The notes: generated from the letters alone by a model not told the origin. A stretch of 14,951 nucleotides of DNA from Candidatus Krumholzibacteriia bacterium (GCA_014859985.1 JACZKN010000381.1:1-14951); one strand, 5' to 3'; positions 1-7,362 are shown, counted from the first letter of the stretch. Program-made: numbers and translations.

Positions 1-384
1 CCCCAACCCCGGGGGCCCCAGCCAGCCCATGACCGAGAACACCCCGTGCAGGATGTTGCCCGCCGCCCCCATCAGGAGCAGGTAGACCAGGAAGCGCAGG
101 CCGCCCAGGCGGGACTCCAGGGGCGGGCCGAAGACGTGGAAGTAGACGAGGTTGCCCAGCAGGTGCAACCAGCCCAGGTGCAGGAAGACCGCCGTCACCA
201 CGGTCCAGGGGGCCTCGTTGCCCGGCACGAAGACCAGCGTCCAGGGCCGCAGCGGCCCCCACTGGGGCGCGTAGCGCAGCCAGACGAAGGCCAGCACCAT
301 CAGCACCTCGAGGGCGCGGGTCACCACCGGCCGGCCGCGCTGCGGCCGGTCCAGCCCCAGGGGATAGAAGTAGAAGAAGTACAT
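1..384 (-). CDS. Rhomboid-family intramembrane serine protease, N-terminal part (cut by window edge)
   Basis: This frame starts at ATG 384-382 and stays open to base 1, giving 128 residues. It begins MYFFYFYPLGLD and carries a membrane segment at about 24-36. A second helix holds HLGWLHLLGNLVYFHVFG (about 69-86) followed by a Glu, then a Gly-rich helix reading LVYLLLMGAAGN. This is the rhomboid HxxxxHxxxN pattern with the FGxxxE that follows it. The catalytic GxSG serine motif would lie just past the cut, where the visible end reads PPGLG, so catalytic competence cannot be judged. Rhomboids cleave transmembrane substrates within the inner membrane. The gene follows the ABC ATPase by 63 bp, in the same frame as that gene's stop. 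No ATG, GTG or TTG occurs in frame between that stop and 384, so the start is well fixed, although no Shine-Dalgarno sequence precedes it. A rhomboid pseudoprotease is the main alternative. Confidence 0.85.
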   Translation of the reverse strand, partial: MYFFYFYPLGLDRPQRGRPVVTRALEVLMVLAFVWLRYAPQWGPLRPWTLVFVPGNEAPWTVVTAVFLHLGWLHLLGNLVYFHVFGPPLESRLGGLRFLVYLLLMGAAGNILHGVFSVMGWLGPPGLG

Positions 385-447
385 GCGCCGGTTATCGGCA
401 GCGGCGGCGGGGACTTGACTCCGGGAAAGGCGGGCCCGCCCGCGGGG

Positions 448-1149
448 TCAGGCGCGGCCCGCGGCCAGGGAATCGGCGACGATGCGGCCGTCGTGCAGGC
501 GCAGCACCCGCCGGCAGCGGGCGGCGATGTCCTCCTCGTGGGTCACGATCACCACGGTGTGTCCCCGGGCGTTGAGCTCGCCGATCAGGACCATGATCTC
601 GTCGCTGGTGACGGAGTCCAGGTTCCCGGTGGGCTCGTCCGCCAGCAGCAGCGAGGGGCTGTTGACCAGGGCCCGGGCGATGGCCACCCGCTGGCGCTGG
701 CCCCCGGACAGCTCGTTGGGACGGTGGTGGGAGCGGTCCGCCAGCCCCACGTCCGCCAGGGCGCGGGCCACCCGCCGGGTGCGCTCGGCGGCCCGCACCC
801 CGGCGTAGACCAGGGGCAGCTCGACGTTCTGGGCCGCGGTGTTGCGCGGCAGCAGGTTGAAGGTCTGGAAGACGAAGCCGATCTCCCGGTTGCGGATCTC
901 CGCGAGCCGGTCGTCGCCGAGGCTGCTGACCTCGGTGCCGTTCAGGCGGTAGGTGCCCCGGGTGGGGGTGTCCAGGCAGCCGAGCATGTTCATCAGGGTC
1001 GACTTGCCCGAGCCGCTCGAGCCCATGATGGCCACGTGCTCGCCGGCGTCGATGTCCAGGTCGATGCCCCGCACCGCGGGCACGTCCTGGACGCCCACCC
1101 GGTAGATCTTGTGCAGGTCGCGCACCTCGATCAGGCGGCCTGCGGTCAC
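448..1149 (-). CDS. ABC transporter ATP-binding protein, MacB/LolD type
   Basis: This 233-aa protein is a complete stand-alone nucleotide-binding domain. It has Walker A GSSGSGKST (43-51), a Q-loop in FVFQTFNLLP (Gln95), signature LSGGQRQRVAIARAL (147-161), Walker B LLLADEPTGNLDS (167-179) and an H-loop in VIVTHEED (His204). The NLL/P Q-loop context and DEPTGNLDS are typical of the MacB/LolD/FtsE family, whose members drive lipoprotein release or tripartite efflux from the inner membrane. The start is GTG at 1149-1147. It overlaps the TolC-family stop as GTGA, a 4-bp overlap that implies translational coupling. A cognate permease and periplasmic adaptor would be expected, but the next gene is a rhomboid. 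The partner permease is either beyond the window edge or elsewhere. MacB-like export is favoured over LolD because of the TolC neighbour; this is inferred. Confidence 0.93.
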   Translation of the reverse strand: MTAGRLIEVRDLHKIYRVGVQDVPAVRGIDLDIDAGEHVAIMGSSGSGKSTLMNMLGCLDTPTRGTYRLNGTEVSSLGDDRLAEIRNREIGFVFQTFNLLPRNTAAQNVELPLVYAGVRAAERTRRVARALADVGLADRSHHRPNELSGGQRQRVAIARALVNSPSLLLADEPTGNLDSVTSDEIMVLIGELNARGHTVVIVTHEEDIAARCRRVLRLHDGRIVADSLAAGRA

Positions 1150-2639
1150 TGGGGCCCCGTCCCGCCCGTCCAGGGGCTGAGGCGACCGGTGGCCCGGTGC
1201 AGCTGGGCCCGCGCCATCAGGAAGTCGGCGGTGGCCCGGACCTCCTGGCCCCGGGCGTTGGCCAGGTTGGCCTGGGCCACGATGATGTCCAGGGTGGTGC
1301 CGGCGCCCACGCGGAAGCGCTCCTGGGCCAGACGCAGTTCCTCCTCCGACTGGACGATGGTCTCGCGGCTGACGCCGGCGCGCTCGCGGGCCTCGACCAT
1401 GGTGTTGTGCAGCTGCCGGATCTCCACCTGCACGTTAAGGCGGGCCTGGTCCAGCTCGTACTCGGCGATGCGGGCGTTGGCCTTGGCCTTGCTGCGGCCG
1501 GTCAGGGTCTGCAGCCGGTCGAAGACGTTCCAGTTCACCGCGTAACCCCAGCTGGTGTTGTCGGAGGTCTGGGAACCGAAACGGTAGGGACTCTCGTTGT
1601 CGTAGCGCGAATAGCGCACCGAGAGGTCGAGGCGGGGCCAGATGCCGCTGGTGGCGGTGGTGATGTCCTTGCGCCGCGCCTCGGCGGCGTGCTCGCCGCT
1701 CTGCAGGTCCAGGCGCCGGGCCAGGGCATCCTCGTACAGGACCTCGACCTCGGGCACGAAGAAGTCGGTCTCCAGCACCGACGGGTCCACGCGGAAGGTG
1801 GCGGCCAGCGGCCGGTTCATGGCGTAGGCCAGGTCGGCAAAGGCCATCTTGACGCCGTTGTCGGCCACGACCACATCCAGCCTGGTGTTCTCCAACCGTA
1901 CCCGCTGCTGCAGCACGTCGCTCTTGGCGGCGCTGCCGAGGCGGAAGTAGGTCTCGGTCCGCTCGAGTTCCTTGGCGGCCTGGTCGCGGGTCTCGAAGGC
2001 GACCTTCAGCAGCTCCTCGGCCCGCAGCAGGTTGTAGTAGGCCATGACCACGTCCTGGACCACCAGCTCGCGGGTGTAGTCGCGGGTGGCCACGGCCGCC
2101 GCCAGCTGGTGCCTGGCCGAGCCGAGGCTGCTGAACTTGGCGAAGCCGTTGAACAGGTTCAGGGTCGCGCTGCCGGCCCAGTCCTTGTACTTGGTGTTGA
2201 TGGTCTCGTCCGCCAGGCCCAGGGGCGACAGGGTCTGCATGAACCAGAGCGTCGAGTCCCCCGCCGAGTCGTAGGAGTAGAACGGCGCCTGCCCGGTCTC
2301 GTACTGCTGCACGTCGAAGTCCGTGCGCTCGGACTTCTGCCAGGAGCGCGAAAGGTTGATGTCGGGCAGGAAGGCGCCGTAGGCGGCCGTCACGTCCTGC
2401 GAGGCGGCGTGGCGCCGCTCGTCGCTGATGGCCAGCGACGGACTGCTCTCGAGCGCGATGCGGACGCAGTCGGTGATCGAGAGCAGCGGCAGGTCCCGCG
2501 CCGGGGCCGGTGCCGCCACTGCCGGCGTCGCCGGGGCCGGCCGGTCCTGGGCGGCCAAGGGCCCGGCCACCACGCAGGCGAGCACCAGGCAGAAGGCCGC
2601 GCACGCCTGCCGCGGCCGGATCGGTCGGATTCGCATCAT
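1146..2639 (-). CDS. TolC-family outer-membrane efflux protein
   Basis: This 497-aa protein would form the trimeric outer-membrane and periplasmic channel of a tripartite exporter. A signal peptide spans about 1-30 (hydrophobic CAAFCLVLACVVAGPLAA, cleavage near AAQ). Two outer-membrane efflux repeats follow. The first, at about 58-275, includes CVRIALESSPSL and YFRLGSAAKSDVLQQRVRLEN. The second, at about 305-485, includes RFRVGAGTTLDIIVAQANLA. The duplicated FRxGxxxxxDxLxxx pattern is characteristic of the family. A longer frame opens at 2735, but the ATG at 2639 is chosen because AGGAG sits 6 nt before it, the signal peptide begins there, and a likely promoter (2703-2731) lies inside the longer version. 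The second Met (2636) is an equally spaced alternative. It heads an operon with the ABC ATPase (4-bp overlap), so both probably serve one exporter. The substrate is unknown. Confidence 0.93.
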   Translation of the reverse strand: MMRIRPIRPRQACAAFCLVLACVVAGPLAAQDRPAPATPAVAAPAPARDLPLLSITDCVRIALESSPSLAISDERRHAASQDVTAAYGAFLPDINLSRSWQKSERTDFDVQQYETGQAPFYSYDSAGDSTLWFMQTLSPLGLADETINTKYKDWAGSATLNLFNGFAKFSSLGSARHQLAAAVATRDYTRELVVQDVVMAYYNLLRAEELLKVAFETRDQAAKELERTETYFRLGSAAKSDVLQQRVRLENTRLDVVVADNGVKMAFADLAYAMNRPLAATFRVDPSVLETDFFVPEVEVLYEDALARRLDLQSGEHAAEARRKDITTATSGIWPRLDLSVRYSRYDNESPYRFGSQTSDNTSWGYAVNWNVFDRLQTLTGRSKAKANARIAEYELDQARLNVQVEIRQLHNTMVEARERAGVSRETIVQSEEELRLAQERFRVGAGTTLDIIVAQANLANARGQEVRATADFLMARAQLHRATGRLSPWTGGTGPQ

Positions 2640-2645
2640 CCTGAT

Positions 2646-2650
2646 CTCCT
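2646..2650 (-). promoter_or_regulatory. Shine-Dalgarno site fixing the TolC-family start
   Basis: AGGAG on the minus strand lies 6 nt upstream of ATG 2639 and 9 nt upstream of the adjacent ATG 2636. Together with the signal peptide that begins there, it decides against the longer frame that opens at 2735. Confidence 0.7.
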
Positions 2651-2702
2651 GAGGGCTGAGGTCTCCCCTGCGCGCCGGCGGGCGGTGCCGGCCGGGGCCC
2701 CG

Positions 2703-2731
2703 ATCATAGGACCGTTTTCCCCGGAAACCAA
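2703..2731 (-). promoter_or_regulatory. Candidate sigma70 promoter for the tolC-ABC-rhomboid operon
   Basis: On the minus strand TTGGTT (2731-2726) is followed by a 17-nt spacer and TATGAT (2708-2703), a 5/6 match to the -10 consensus. Transcription would start near 2696, leaving a GC-rich leader of about 57 nt. The 2640-2930 gap holds this site, the tonB-side terminator (2864-2895), and nothing else I recognise. Confidence 0.45.
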
Positions 2732-2863
2732 ACACGGAATCCGCGCGGGCCCGGGCCGGAACGGGTTCACTACGGATTTGCGCCGTCCCGGTTGCGCCGA
2801 CGGCACCATCTACCCAACGCGCGGCGCGGTTGTTCCCAGCGGATCATTCCCGGGTTGCGGAAA

Positions 2864-2895
2864 CGCGGGCCGCGTCCCCAGGGACGCGGCCCGCG
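2864..2895 (-). terminator. Intrinsic terminator after tonB
   Basis: A perfect 14-bp GC-rich stem (2864-2877 paired with 2882-2895) encloses a 4-nt loop. On the minus strand it is followed by only three T residues. It lies 35 bp past the tonB stop and separates the exbB-tonB operon from the tolC promoter. The stem is very strong but the T-tract is short, so termination may be partial or Rho-assisted. Confidence 0.65.
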
Positions 2896-2930
2896 GTGCA
2901 AAGGTTGCCTGCCGACGCGGCCCGGTCCCG

Positions 2931-3581
2931 CTAGTTCAGGCGGAAGACGAAGGGCACCGCCATCCAGGCCTTGACCGGGATGTTGCGCTGCTTGCCCGGG
3001 AAGAAGGTCCACCTGCGCGCGGCCTGCAGGGCCTCGCGGTCCAGCAGCGGGTGCACGCCCTGGACCACCTGGGCCTCCTTGACCAGCCCGTCCGGCCCCA
3101 CCAGGACCTTGACGATCACCGTGCCCTCCAGCTGGGAACGGCGGGCGATCTCCGGGTAGTCGGCCTTGACCGGCACCTTGACCCGGGGATTCTCCGAGGA
3201 GGCCACGAAGCCCTCGTCGCCCAGGGAGTAGGTGGTGGTGGTCTGGCTGATGGCCGTGTCCAGGTCCATCAGGGTGTCGGCGATCTCCACGTCCTCGGTG
3301 ACCTCGTCGTCGGGCGCGGCCTCGATCACCTTGGGCGGCGGCGGCGCCTCCTGGGGAGGCGGCGGGAGCTCGATGACCTCCTGCTCCTGGAGGTCCACGA
3401 CCTCGAACTCCTCCTGGCGCAGCTTGTAGGGGTTCGGGACGTAGTTCGGGGAGACCAGGAAGCCGAGCAGGGTCAACAGGACCGCGATCAGCGCCGACCA
3501 GCGCAGGTACTTGGGGTACTGCGCCTTGAACTGGTCGTTGGCCGACGTCTTCAGCCCGTTGCTCGCCGGAGCGGTCGCCAT
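2931..3581 (-). CDS. tonB: Energy transducer TonB
   Basis: This 216-aa protein couples inner-membrane proton flow to outer-membrane receptors. It has a cytoplasmic N-terminus of about 28 residues, one membrane anchor (SALIAVLLTLLGFLVS, 29-44), and a short proline-rich segment (ELPPPPQEAPPPP, 71-83). An acidic, presumably flexible linker follows (90-130), then the C-terminal TonB domain at about 138-216. That domain carries YPEIARRSQLEGTVIVKVLV and ALQAARRWTFFPGK, the usual family hallmarks. The proline-rich span is short compared with E. coli TonB. The start has GGAGAAGGA directly before ATG, and this ribosome-binding site abuts the upstream exbD stop (8 bp gap), implying coupling. It is the last gene of the exbB-exbD-exbD-tonB operon. 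It probably energises receptors such as the one at 11346-14354, although that pairing is inferred. Confidence 0.95.
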   Translation of the reverse strand: MATAPASNGLKTSANDQFKAQYPKYLRWSALIAVLLTLLGFLVSPNYVPNPYKLRQEEFEVVDLQEQEVIELPPPPQEAPPPPKVIEAAPDDEVTEDVEIADTLMDLDTAISQTTTTYSLGDEGFVASSENPRVKVPVKADYPEIARRSQLEGTVIVKVLVGPDGLVKEAQVVQGVHPLLDREALQAARRWTFFPGKQRNIPVKAWMAVPFVFRLN

Positions 3582-3589
3582 TCCTTCTC

Positions 3590-4012
3590 CTAGTACTTGG
3601 TTCCGGGCATGGACTCGATGTCGTTGTTGAAGAAGACGCGCACGGCGTTGACCTCCTTCAGCTCCTCCATCACGTCCGAGACCGTCCCGTAGTCGGCGTA
3701 GGTGTCCGTCTTGAAGGCGACGATCAGCTGCGGGTTGTCGCCGATCTTCTGGCCGATGATGTCGCGGATGTGCTTGACCTGCACCAGGCGGTCATCGATG
3801 GAGATCTGCCCCACCCGGTTGATGTAGATGTTGGAGACCAGCTCGCGGTTCACTTCCTCGCCCGCTTCGGCGCGCGGCAGCTCGACCGGCAGGCCGCTCT
3901 CCTCGCGGAAGATCGTGGTCACCATGAAGAAGATCAGCAGCAGGAACGCGATGTCGCCCATCGAGGAGGTCGGGATGTAGGTGCTCTTCTTGGTGTTGCG
4001 GTTGAAATCCAT
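3590..4012 (-). CDS. exbD: Biopolymer transporter ExbD, second copy
   Basis: This 140-aa protein is the proton-channel partner of ExbB. It has a short basic N-terminus, a single membrane helix at about 20-36 (MGDIAFLLLIFFMVTTIF) containing the conserved channel Asp (Asp20), and a periplasmic ExbD/TolR domain ending KEVNAVRVFFNND. The start at ATG 4012 is set by AGGAGGG (4022-4028), which overlaps the stop codon of the upstream exbD, so translation is probably coupled. The frame is open far upstream, but that extension reads through exbD1 and exbB in another frame and is spurious. It differs clearly from the first ExbD in sequence while keeping the same fold signature. Paired ExbDs are common in FCB-type TonB operons. 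Confidence 0.94.
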   Translation of the reverse strand: MDFNRNTKKSTYIPTSSMGDIAFLLLIFFMVTTIFREESGLPVELPRAEAGEEVNRELVSNIYINRVGQISIDDRLVQVKHIRDIIGQKIGDNPQLIVAFKTDTYADYGTVSDVMEELKEVNAVRVFFNNDIESMPGTKY

Positions 4013-4026
4013 CTCGTCCCGCCCTC

Positions 4027-4446
4027 CTACTCTTCCGCCGTCTTGAGCGAGACCTTGTTGGCGTTCGCCAGCCGCAACTCGTCCAGGCAGGCCACCATGC
4101 GCCCGTAGTCGGCCTTCGGGTGCACCTTCAGCAGCACGACCAGCTTCGGGTTGCCGGCCAGACGGTCCTCGATGGCGATCTTGATTTCGTTGACGGTGAT
4201 GGGCCGGCGGTCGAGGGTGATCGAGTTGTCGGCCTGGACGAAGATGGTCGCGATGTTCTTCTCGGCCACGCGGACCGTGTCGTCCTCCTGCTTCTGCTTG
4301 CCGGGCAGGACAAGGGTCAGGCCCTGCTCGGCCGCGAAGATGGTGGTGACGATGAAGAAGATCAGCAGGAGGAAGGCCACGTCGCTGGTCGACGCCATGG
4401 TGATCTCCCCGAGCGCCGCCTTCTTCTTTTTCTTCATGAGGCCCAT
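4027..4446 (-). CDS. exbD: Biopolymer transporter ExbD, first copy
   Basis: This 139-aa protein has a lysine run near the N-terminus (MGLMKKKKK). One membrane helix (STSDVAFLLLIFFIVTTIF, about 19-37) carries the conserved Asp at 22, and a periplasmic ExbD/TolR domain of about 100 residues follows, including LVVLLKVHPKADYGRMVACLDEL. ExbD assembles with ExbB as the proton-driven motor for TonB. It starts 48 bp after the exbB stop and ends 14 bp before the second exbD. GGAAGG lies about 11 nt upstream of ATG 4446; the internal ATG at 4437 (MKKKKK) is an alternative start. Confidence 0.94.
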   Translation of the reverse strand: MGLMKKKKKAALGEITMASTSDVAFLLLIFFIVTTIFAAEQGLTLVLPGKQKQEDDTVRVAEKNIATIFVQADNSITLDRRPITVNEIKIAIEDRLAGNPKLVVLLKVHPKADYGRMVACLDELRLANANKVSLKTAEE

Positions 4447-4494
4447 CGGTCATCCATCCTTCCCGGCCGGCGCCGGGTTGCGCTCGGTCCGCGA

Positions 4495-5373
4495 CTAGCC
4501 CTTCAGGCGCTCCATCTCCTCGATCAGCTCGGCGCTCGTCTCCTCCATCTCGATCACGAAACGGTCGATGGTCGAAACGAAGTAGTTGTAGCCGATGGTC
4601 GCGGGGATGGCGACGACCAGGCCGGTGGCCGTGGTGATGAGCGCCTCGGAGATGCCGCTGGCCACGAGCTTGGCATTGACCTGCTCGGACGCCGCGATGG
4701 CCTCGAAGGCGTTGATCATGCCGGACACCGTGCCCAGGAAGCCGATCAGCGGGGCGATCGTCGTCACCGACGAGATCCAGATCAGGCCCCGCTCGAGGAA
4801 CGACATCTCGATGGTGCCGGCCGTGGCGATGGCCTTCTCCATGGCGTCGCGGCCCTTGTCGGCCTTCTGCAGGCCGGCGTAGAGGATCGCGGCGATGGGT
4901 CCGCGCACCTTCTGGCACTCCTCGGACGCCGCCTGGACGCCGTCGTTGCGCAGCGTCGTGATGATCGTGCCGATCAGCCGCCGGGTGTTGACGCGGGCGC
5001 GGTTGAGCGTCCACAGGCGCTCGATCAGGAAGACGAAGCCGACCAGGGCCACGATCAGCAGCCACCACATGAACTGGCCGCCGGCCACGAACAGCTCGCC
5101 GGCGCCGGTCCTGCCGATGGGCGAGCGGTCGATGACGCCCATCAGGCCGCCGATGGGCTCGATGAACTGGGGAACTTCCTTCAGGGAGTCGGCCGCCGTG
5201 GAACCGAAGCCCAGCGAGTCGCCGGTGGCCTGGATCCTGGCGAACTTGTCGGCCGCCGTGGTCTCGGCGGCGGGCTGATCCTGCGCCAGCACCGGGGCAG
5301 CCAGGGCCAGGCCCAGCAGACCAACGGTGAGGAACCCGGAAATGGCGCTTTTCAACGTACCGTGACGAGCCAT
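4495..5373 (-). CDS. exbB: ExbB / MotA-TolQ-family proton channel protein
   Basis: This 292-aa protein is the pentameric channel component of the TonB motor. A cleavable signal-like segment (about 10-31, ending APVLAQ) is followed by a periplasmic stretch of about 65 residues. Membrane helices follow near 101-118 (FMWWLLIVALVGFVFLIE), 196-222 (IWISSVTTIAPLIGFLGTVSG) and 243-266 (EALITTATGLVVAIPATIG), with a cytoplasmic segment between the first two. The APLIGFLGTVSGM and EALxTTATGLxVAIPA motifs are diagnostic for ExbB/TolQ/MotA. The signal peptide and periplasmic insert are typical of FCB-type ExbB and absent from E. coli ExbB. The start has AAGGGAGA about 9 nt upstream. It is the first gene of the exbB-exbD-exbD-tonB operon. 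TolQ is the alternative, but tonB as last gene favours ExbB. Confidence 0.94.
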   Translation of the reverse strand: MARHGTLKSAISGFLTVGLLGLALAAPVLAQDQPAAETTAADKFARIQATGDSLGFGSTAADSLKEVPQFIEPIGGLMGVIDRSPIGRTGAGELFVAGGQFMWWLLIVALVGFVFLIERLWTLNRARVNTRRLIGTIITTLRNDGVQAASEECQKVRGPIAAILYAGLQKADKGRDAMEKAIATAGTIEMSFLERGLIWISSVTTIAPLIGFLGTVSGMINAFEAIAASEQVNAKLVASGISEALITTATGLVVAIPATIGYNYFVSTIDRFVIEMEETSAELIEEMERLKG

Positions 5374-5539
5374 TGTGCCAATCTCCCTTTCCGAAATGGG
5401 ACCCTTAGAAAGCTGGTGCCGGGAGCGGGGCCGGGCAGGTGGGGAGCCCAGGTTCCACTACCAGACGGGCCCAGTTTCGCCGACGGCGCACGCACCGGCA
5501 GGGCCCTTGTTTCACCCGGTCGCTGGAGTCTAGTCGCGT

Positions 5540-5568
5540 GATATAATTAGTGCAGACCGGGGTGCCAA
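5540..5568 (-). promoter_or_regulatory. Candidate promoter for exbB-exbD-exbD-tonB
   Basis: On the minus strand TTGGCA (5568-5563, 5/6 match) is followed by a 17-nt spacer and TATATC (5545-5540, 4/6 match). An overlapping TTGACT (5573-5568) could serve as -35 for TAATTA (5549-5544) with an 18-nt spacer. This is the most AT-rich patch between the GWxTD gene and exbB. The predicted start near 5533 leaves a leader of about 160 nt. The rest of the 5374-5626 gap shows only a short GGGG/CCCC hairpin near 5584-5597 and no convincing terminator for the GWxTD gene. Confidence 0.4.
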
Positions 5569-5626
5569 GTCAAACGGTTTTAGCCCCCTGCGGGGATTCG
5601 TTCCCGCCCGCTCGGCGGCGCCTCCC

Positions 5627-7264
5627 CTACTCCTCGCCCTGAATGACGTTGGACGATTCGAGGATAAACTCGCCGGTGCCGGTGCGGTCCACGAAGAGGA
5701 AACGCTGGCCCAGTCCGATCTGCGAGAACTGGCTTCGCCACAGCGGTTTGCCGCCCCTGTCGTATTCCCAGATCTCAAACCCCTGCAAGTGGGTGGACTT
5801 CTGCTGGCTGAGGACCCTCTGGCTCTCAGCGCGGTGCGACCACGGTTGCGGGATGGGATCGTGGGCGCTGTAGGGGTCGACCTCCGACGAGCCCGAATTG
5901 CCCCGCGCCATGGTCCCTTCGCGTTCGGGGGCGAAGCGCTGGAAGACGTTGATGCGGGCGTCGTCCTGGTCGCGGAAGCTCTGGGGCATGGGCTGGGAGC
6001 GGAGTTGGTCGGGCATGCCCAGGGCCAGGAAGACCTCGCCCCGCGCGTCGGAAGCCCCGAACTCGTCGAACCCGCCCAGGAACTGCCGGACGAAAGCCAG
6101 GCGGTACTGGTACTCGAGGTAGGCTTCGTTGACCGGGCTCTCGGGGTCCGGGTTGACCGAGTCCCAGTAGGCGGTGAGCAGGGCTTCCTGTTCGGCGGCG
6201 CTGGCCGCCAGGAAGCGGTCCAGGTCGGCCCCGTGGAAGATGGTCCGCCCCTCGCCCCGCAGCTGGCCGGGGCGGCGGGCCAGGGCCGAGAGCCGCCAGA
6301 TCACGTCGAACTGGGTCACCGTACCGCGGCCCCGCCGGTCCAGGGGCGCCAGCCCCAGCAGGAACGAGCCCTCCGGCAGCAGGTTCACGTCCAGCTCGTA
6401 GACCAGGCCCGCCGGCCGGCCCGCCGCCAGCGCGGCCCGCCCGGTATTGTCGAAGGCGATGGTGTCGGTGATGGCGTAGTCCAGGTCCAGGCTGGTGATG
6501 GTCACCTGCAGGCCCTGGGAGTCGGCGTCGGCCGGCACGCCGCCCAGCGGCGGCCAGACCGGCACGAACAGCTGCAGGCGGTCCTGCTCCAGGCCGTAGC
6601 GCCGGGCCGGGTGCATGTAGTCGTGCAGCCAGCCCGTCGGCGTCGCCGCCTCCGCGCCCGGGCGCCACTGGCGCAGGGGCGCGTGGGCCAGGAACAGGGG
6701 CTGCCCCAGGGCCAGGCCGGCCGGGGCCCGCGGCCCGTCGTCGGCGGCCCAGACACCCGCCGCCGCGCTGGCCCGGCTCTCCTTGCGCATCTGGTGGAAC
6801 AGGCCTTCCTTGCGCTCGTTCACGTCGTAGACGGCGCAACGGACGCGGCCGCTGCGGAAGGGCACATCCTCCAGGATCACGCCGAACACCTGGAACAGGG
6901 TCGGGCTGGCGGCCTCCTCCACGGTCAGCAGGCGGGTGCGCACGGGCCGTTTCTCGGCGACCAGCCGCCCGTCCAGCGCCTCCAGCTCCACCTCCACGCG
7001 CAGGCGTCCCTGCAGGCCGCCGTCCAGCTCGAGGAACGACAGGTCGGCGTTGGCCACCTCCACCAGCACCAGGACGTCCAGGACGTCCTCGCCGCGCCAG
7101 CGGTTGACCACGTCCACGGAAATGGCGAAGTTGCCCCGCCCTTCCAGGGGACGCAGGACCGCGGACGCACCCGCGGGCAGGAGCAGCAGCAACGCGAGGA
7201 CCGACAAGATGACGGGCGGGAAGCGGCGCACGAACACGCACGAGCGGCAGGAGATCCGTGCCAT
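5627..7264 (-). CDS. Secreted GWxTD-family protein with degenerate motif
   Basis: This 545-aa protein has a Sec signal peptide (about 1-35: basic start, VILSVLALLLLLPAGASA). A beta-rich region without recognisable enzymatic motifs follows (36-330). The C-terminal part resembles GWxTD-domain proteins: a Trp and NPDPESPVNEAYLEYQYR (371-388) precede a Gly-rich segment ending in ALGMPDQL (414-421). The protein ends with the family's closing pattern FEIWEYDRGGKPLW and FLFVDRTGTGEFIL. The name-giving GWxTD is replaced here by FGASD (402-406), followed by ARG rather than RG. The function of the family is unknown; members are exported and common in FCB-related bacteria. The start has a weak AAGG about 8 nt upstream. 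It lies alone between the PorV terminator and the exbB promoter and could read through into exbB. Confidence 0.8.
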   Translation of the reverse strand: MARISCRSCVFVRRFPPVILSVLALLLLLPAGASAVLRPLEGRGNFAISVDVVNRWRGEDVLDVLVLVEVANADLSFLELDGGLQGRLRVEVELEALDGRLVAEKRPVRTRLLTVEEAASPTLFQVFGVILEDVPFRSGRVRCAVYDVNERKEGLFHQMRKESRASAAAGVWAADDGPRAPAGLALGQPLFLAHAPLRQWRPGAEAATPTGWLHDYMHPARRYGLEQDRLQLFVPVWPPLGGVPADADSQGLQVTITSLDLDYAITDTIAFDNTGRAALAAGRPAGLVYELDVNLLPEGSFLLGLAPLDRRGRGTVTQFDVIWRLSALARRPGQLRGEGRTIFHGADLDRFLAASAAEQEALLTAYWDSVNPDPESPVNEAYLEYQYRLAFVRQFLGGFDEFGASDARGEVFLALGMPDQLRSQPMPQSFRDQDDARINVFQRFAPEREGTMARGNSGSSEVDPYSAHDPIPQPWSHRAESQRVLSQQKSTHLQGFEIWEYDRGGKPLWRSQFSQIGLGQRFLFVDRTGTGEFILESSNVIQGEE

Positions 7265-7333
7265 GACAAGGCCTTTGCTGCAGGTGTCCTACCGATCCCC
7301 CTCGACCGGCGCCGGCGGGGCCGGCTGCCCATG

Positions 7334-7362
7334 ATATTAGGGTAAATCCGGGGACTTGGCCA
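7334..7362 (-). promoter_or_regulatory. Candidate promoter for the GWxTD-family gene
   Basis: On the minus strand TGGCCA (7362-7357, 4/6) is separated by 17 nt from TAATAT (7339-7334, 4/6). Transcription would start near 7327, about 60 nt upstream of the ATG. It lies just past the PorV-side terminator, as expected for a new transcription unit, but the match is modest. The 7265-7476 gap holds only this and the terminator. Confidence 0.33.

Noticed and set aside
430..443. A short hairpin after the ABC ATPase stop as a terminator
   Set aside because: Only 5 bp of stem with a three-T tail; too weak to split the operon with confidence.
46..3593. Long plus-strand open frames opposite the rhomboid, ABC, tolC and tonB genes
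   Set aside because: Their translations are rich in Gly, Ala, Arg, Gln and His with no recognisable domain, and they lie antisense to well-supported genes. They are by-products of high third-position GC.
3590..5068. A 492-codon frame that would fuse a long N-terminal extension to the second ExbD
   Set aside because: The extension is low-complexity out-of-frame translation of exbB and exbD1. The ExbD itself starts at 4012 with AGGAGGG upstream.
5542..5547. A perfect TATAAT on the plus strand
   Set aside because: There is no matching -35 17 nt upstream and no plus-strand gene downstream.
5549..5568. A sigma54-like TGGCAC...TGCA pair upstream of exbB
   Set aside because: The GG-to-GC spacing is 11 nt rather than the strict 10, so sigma54 recognition is unlikely. 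The overlapping sigma70-type elements explain the site better.
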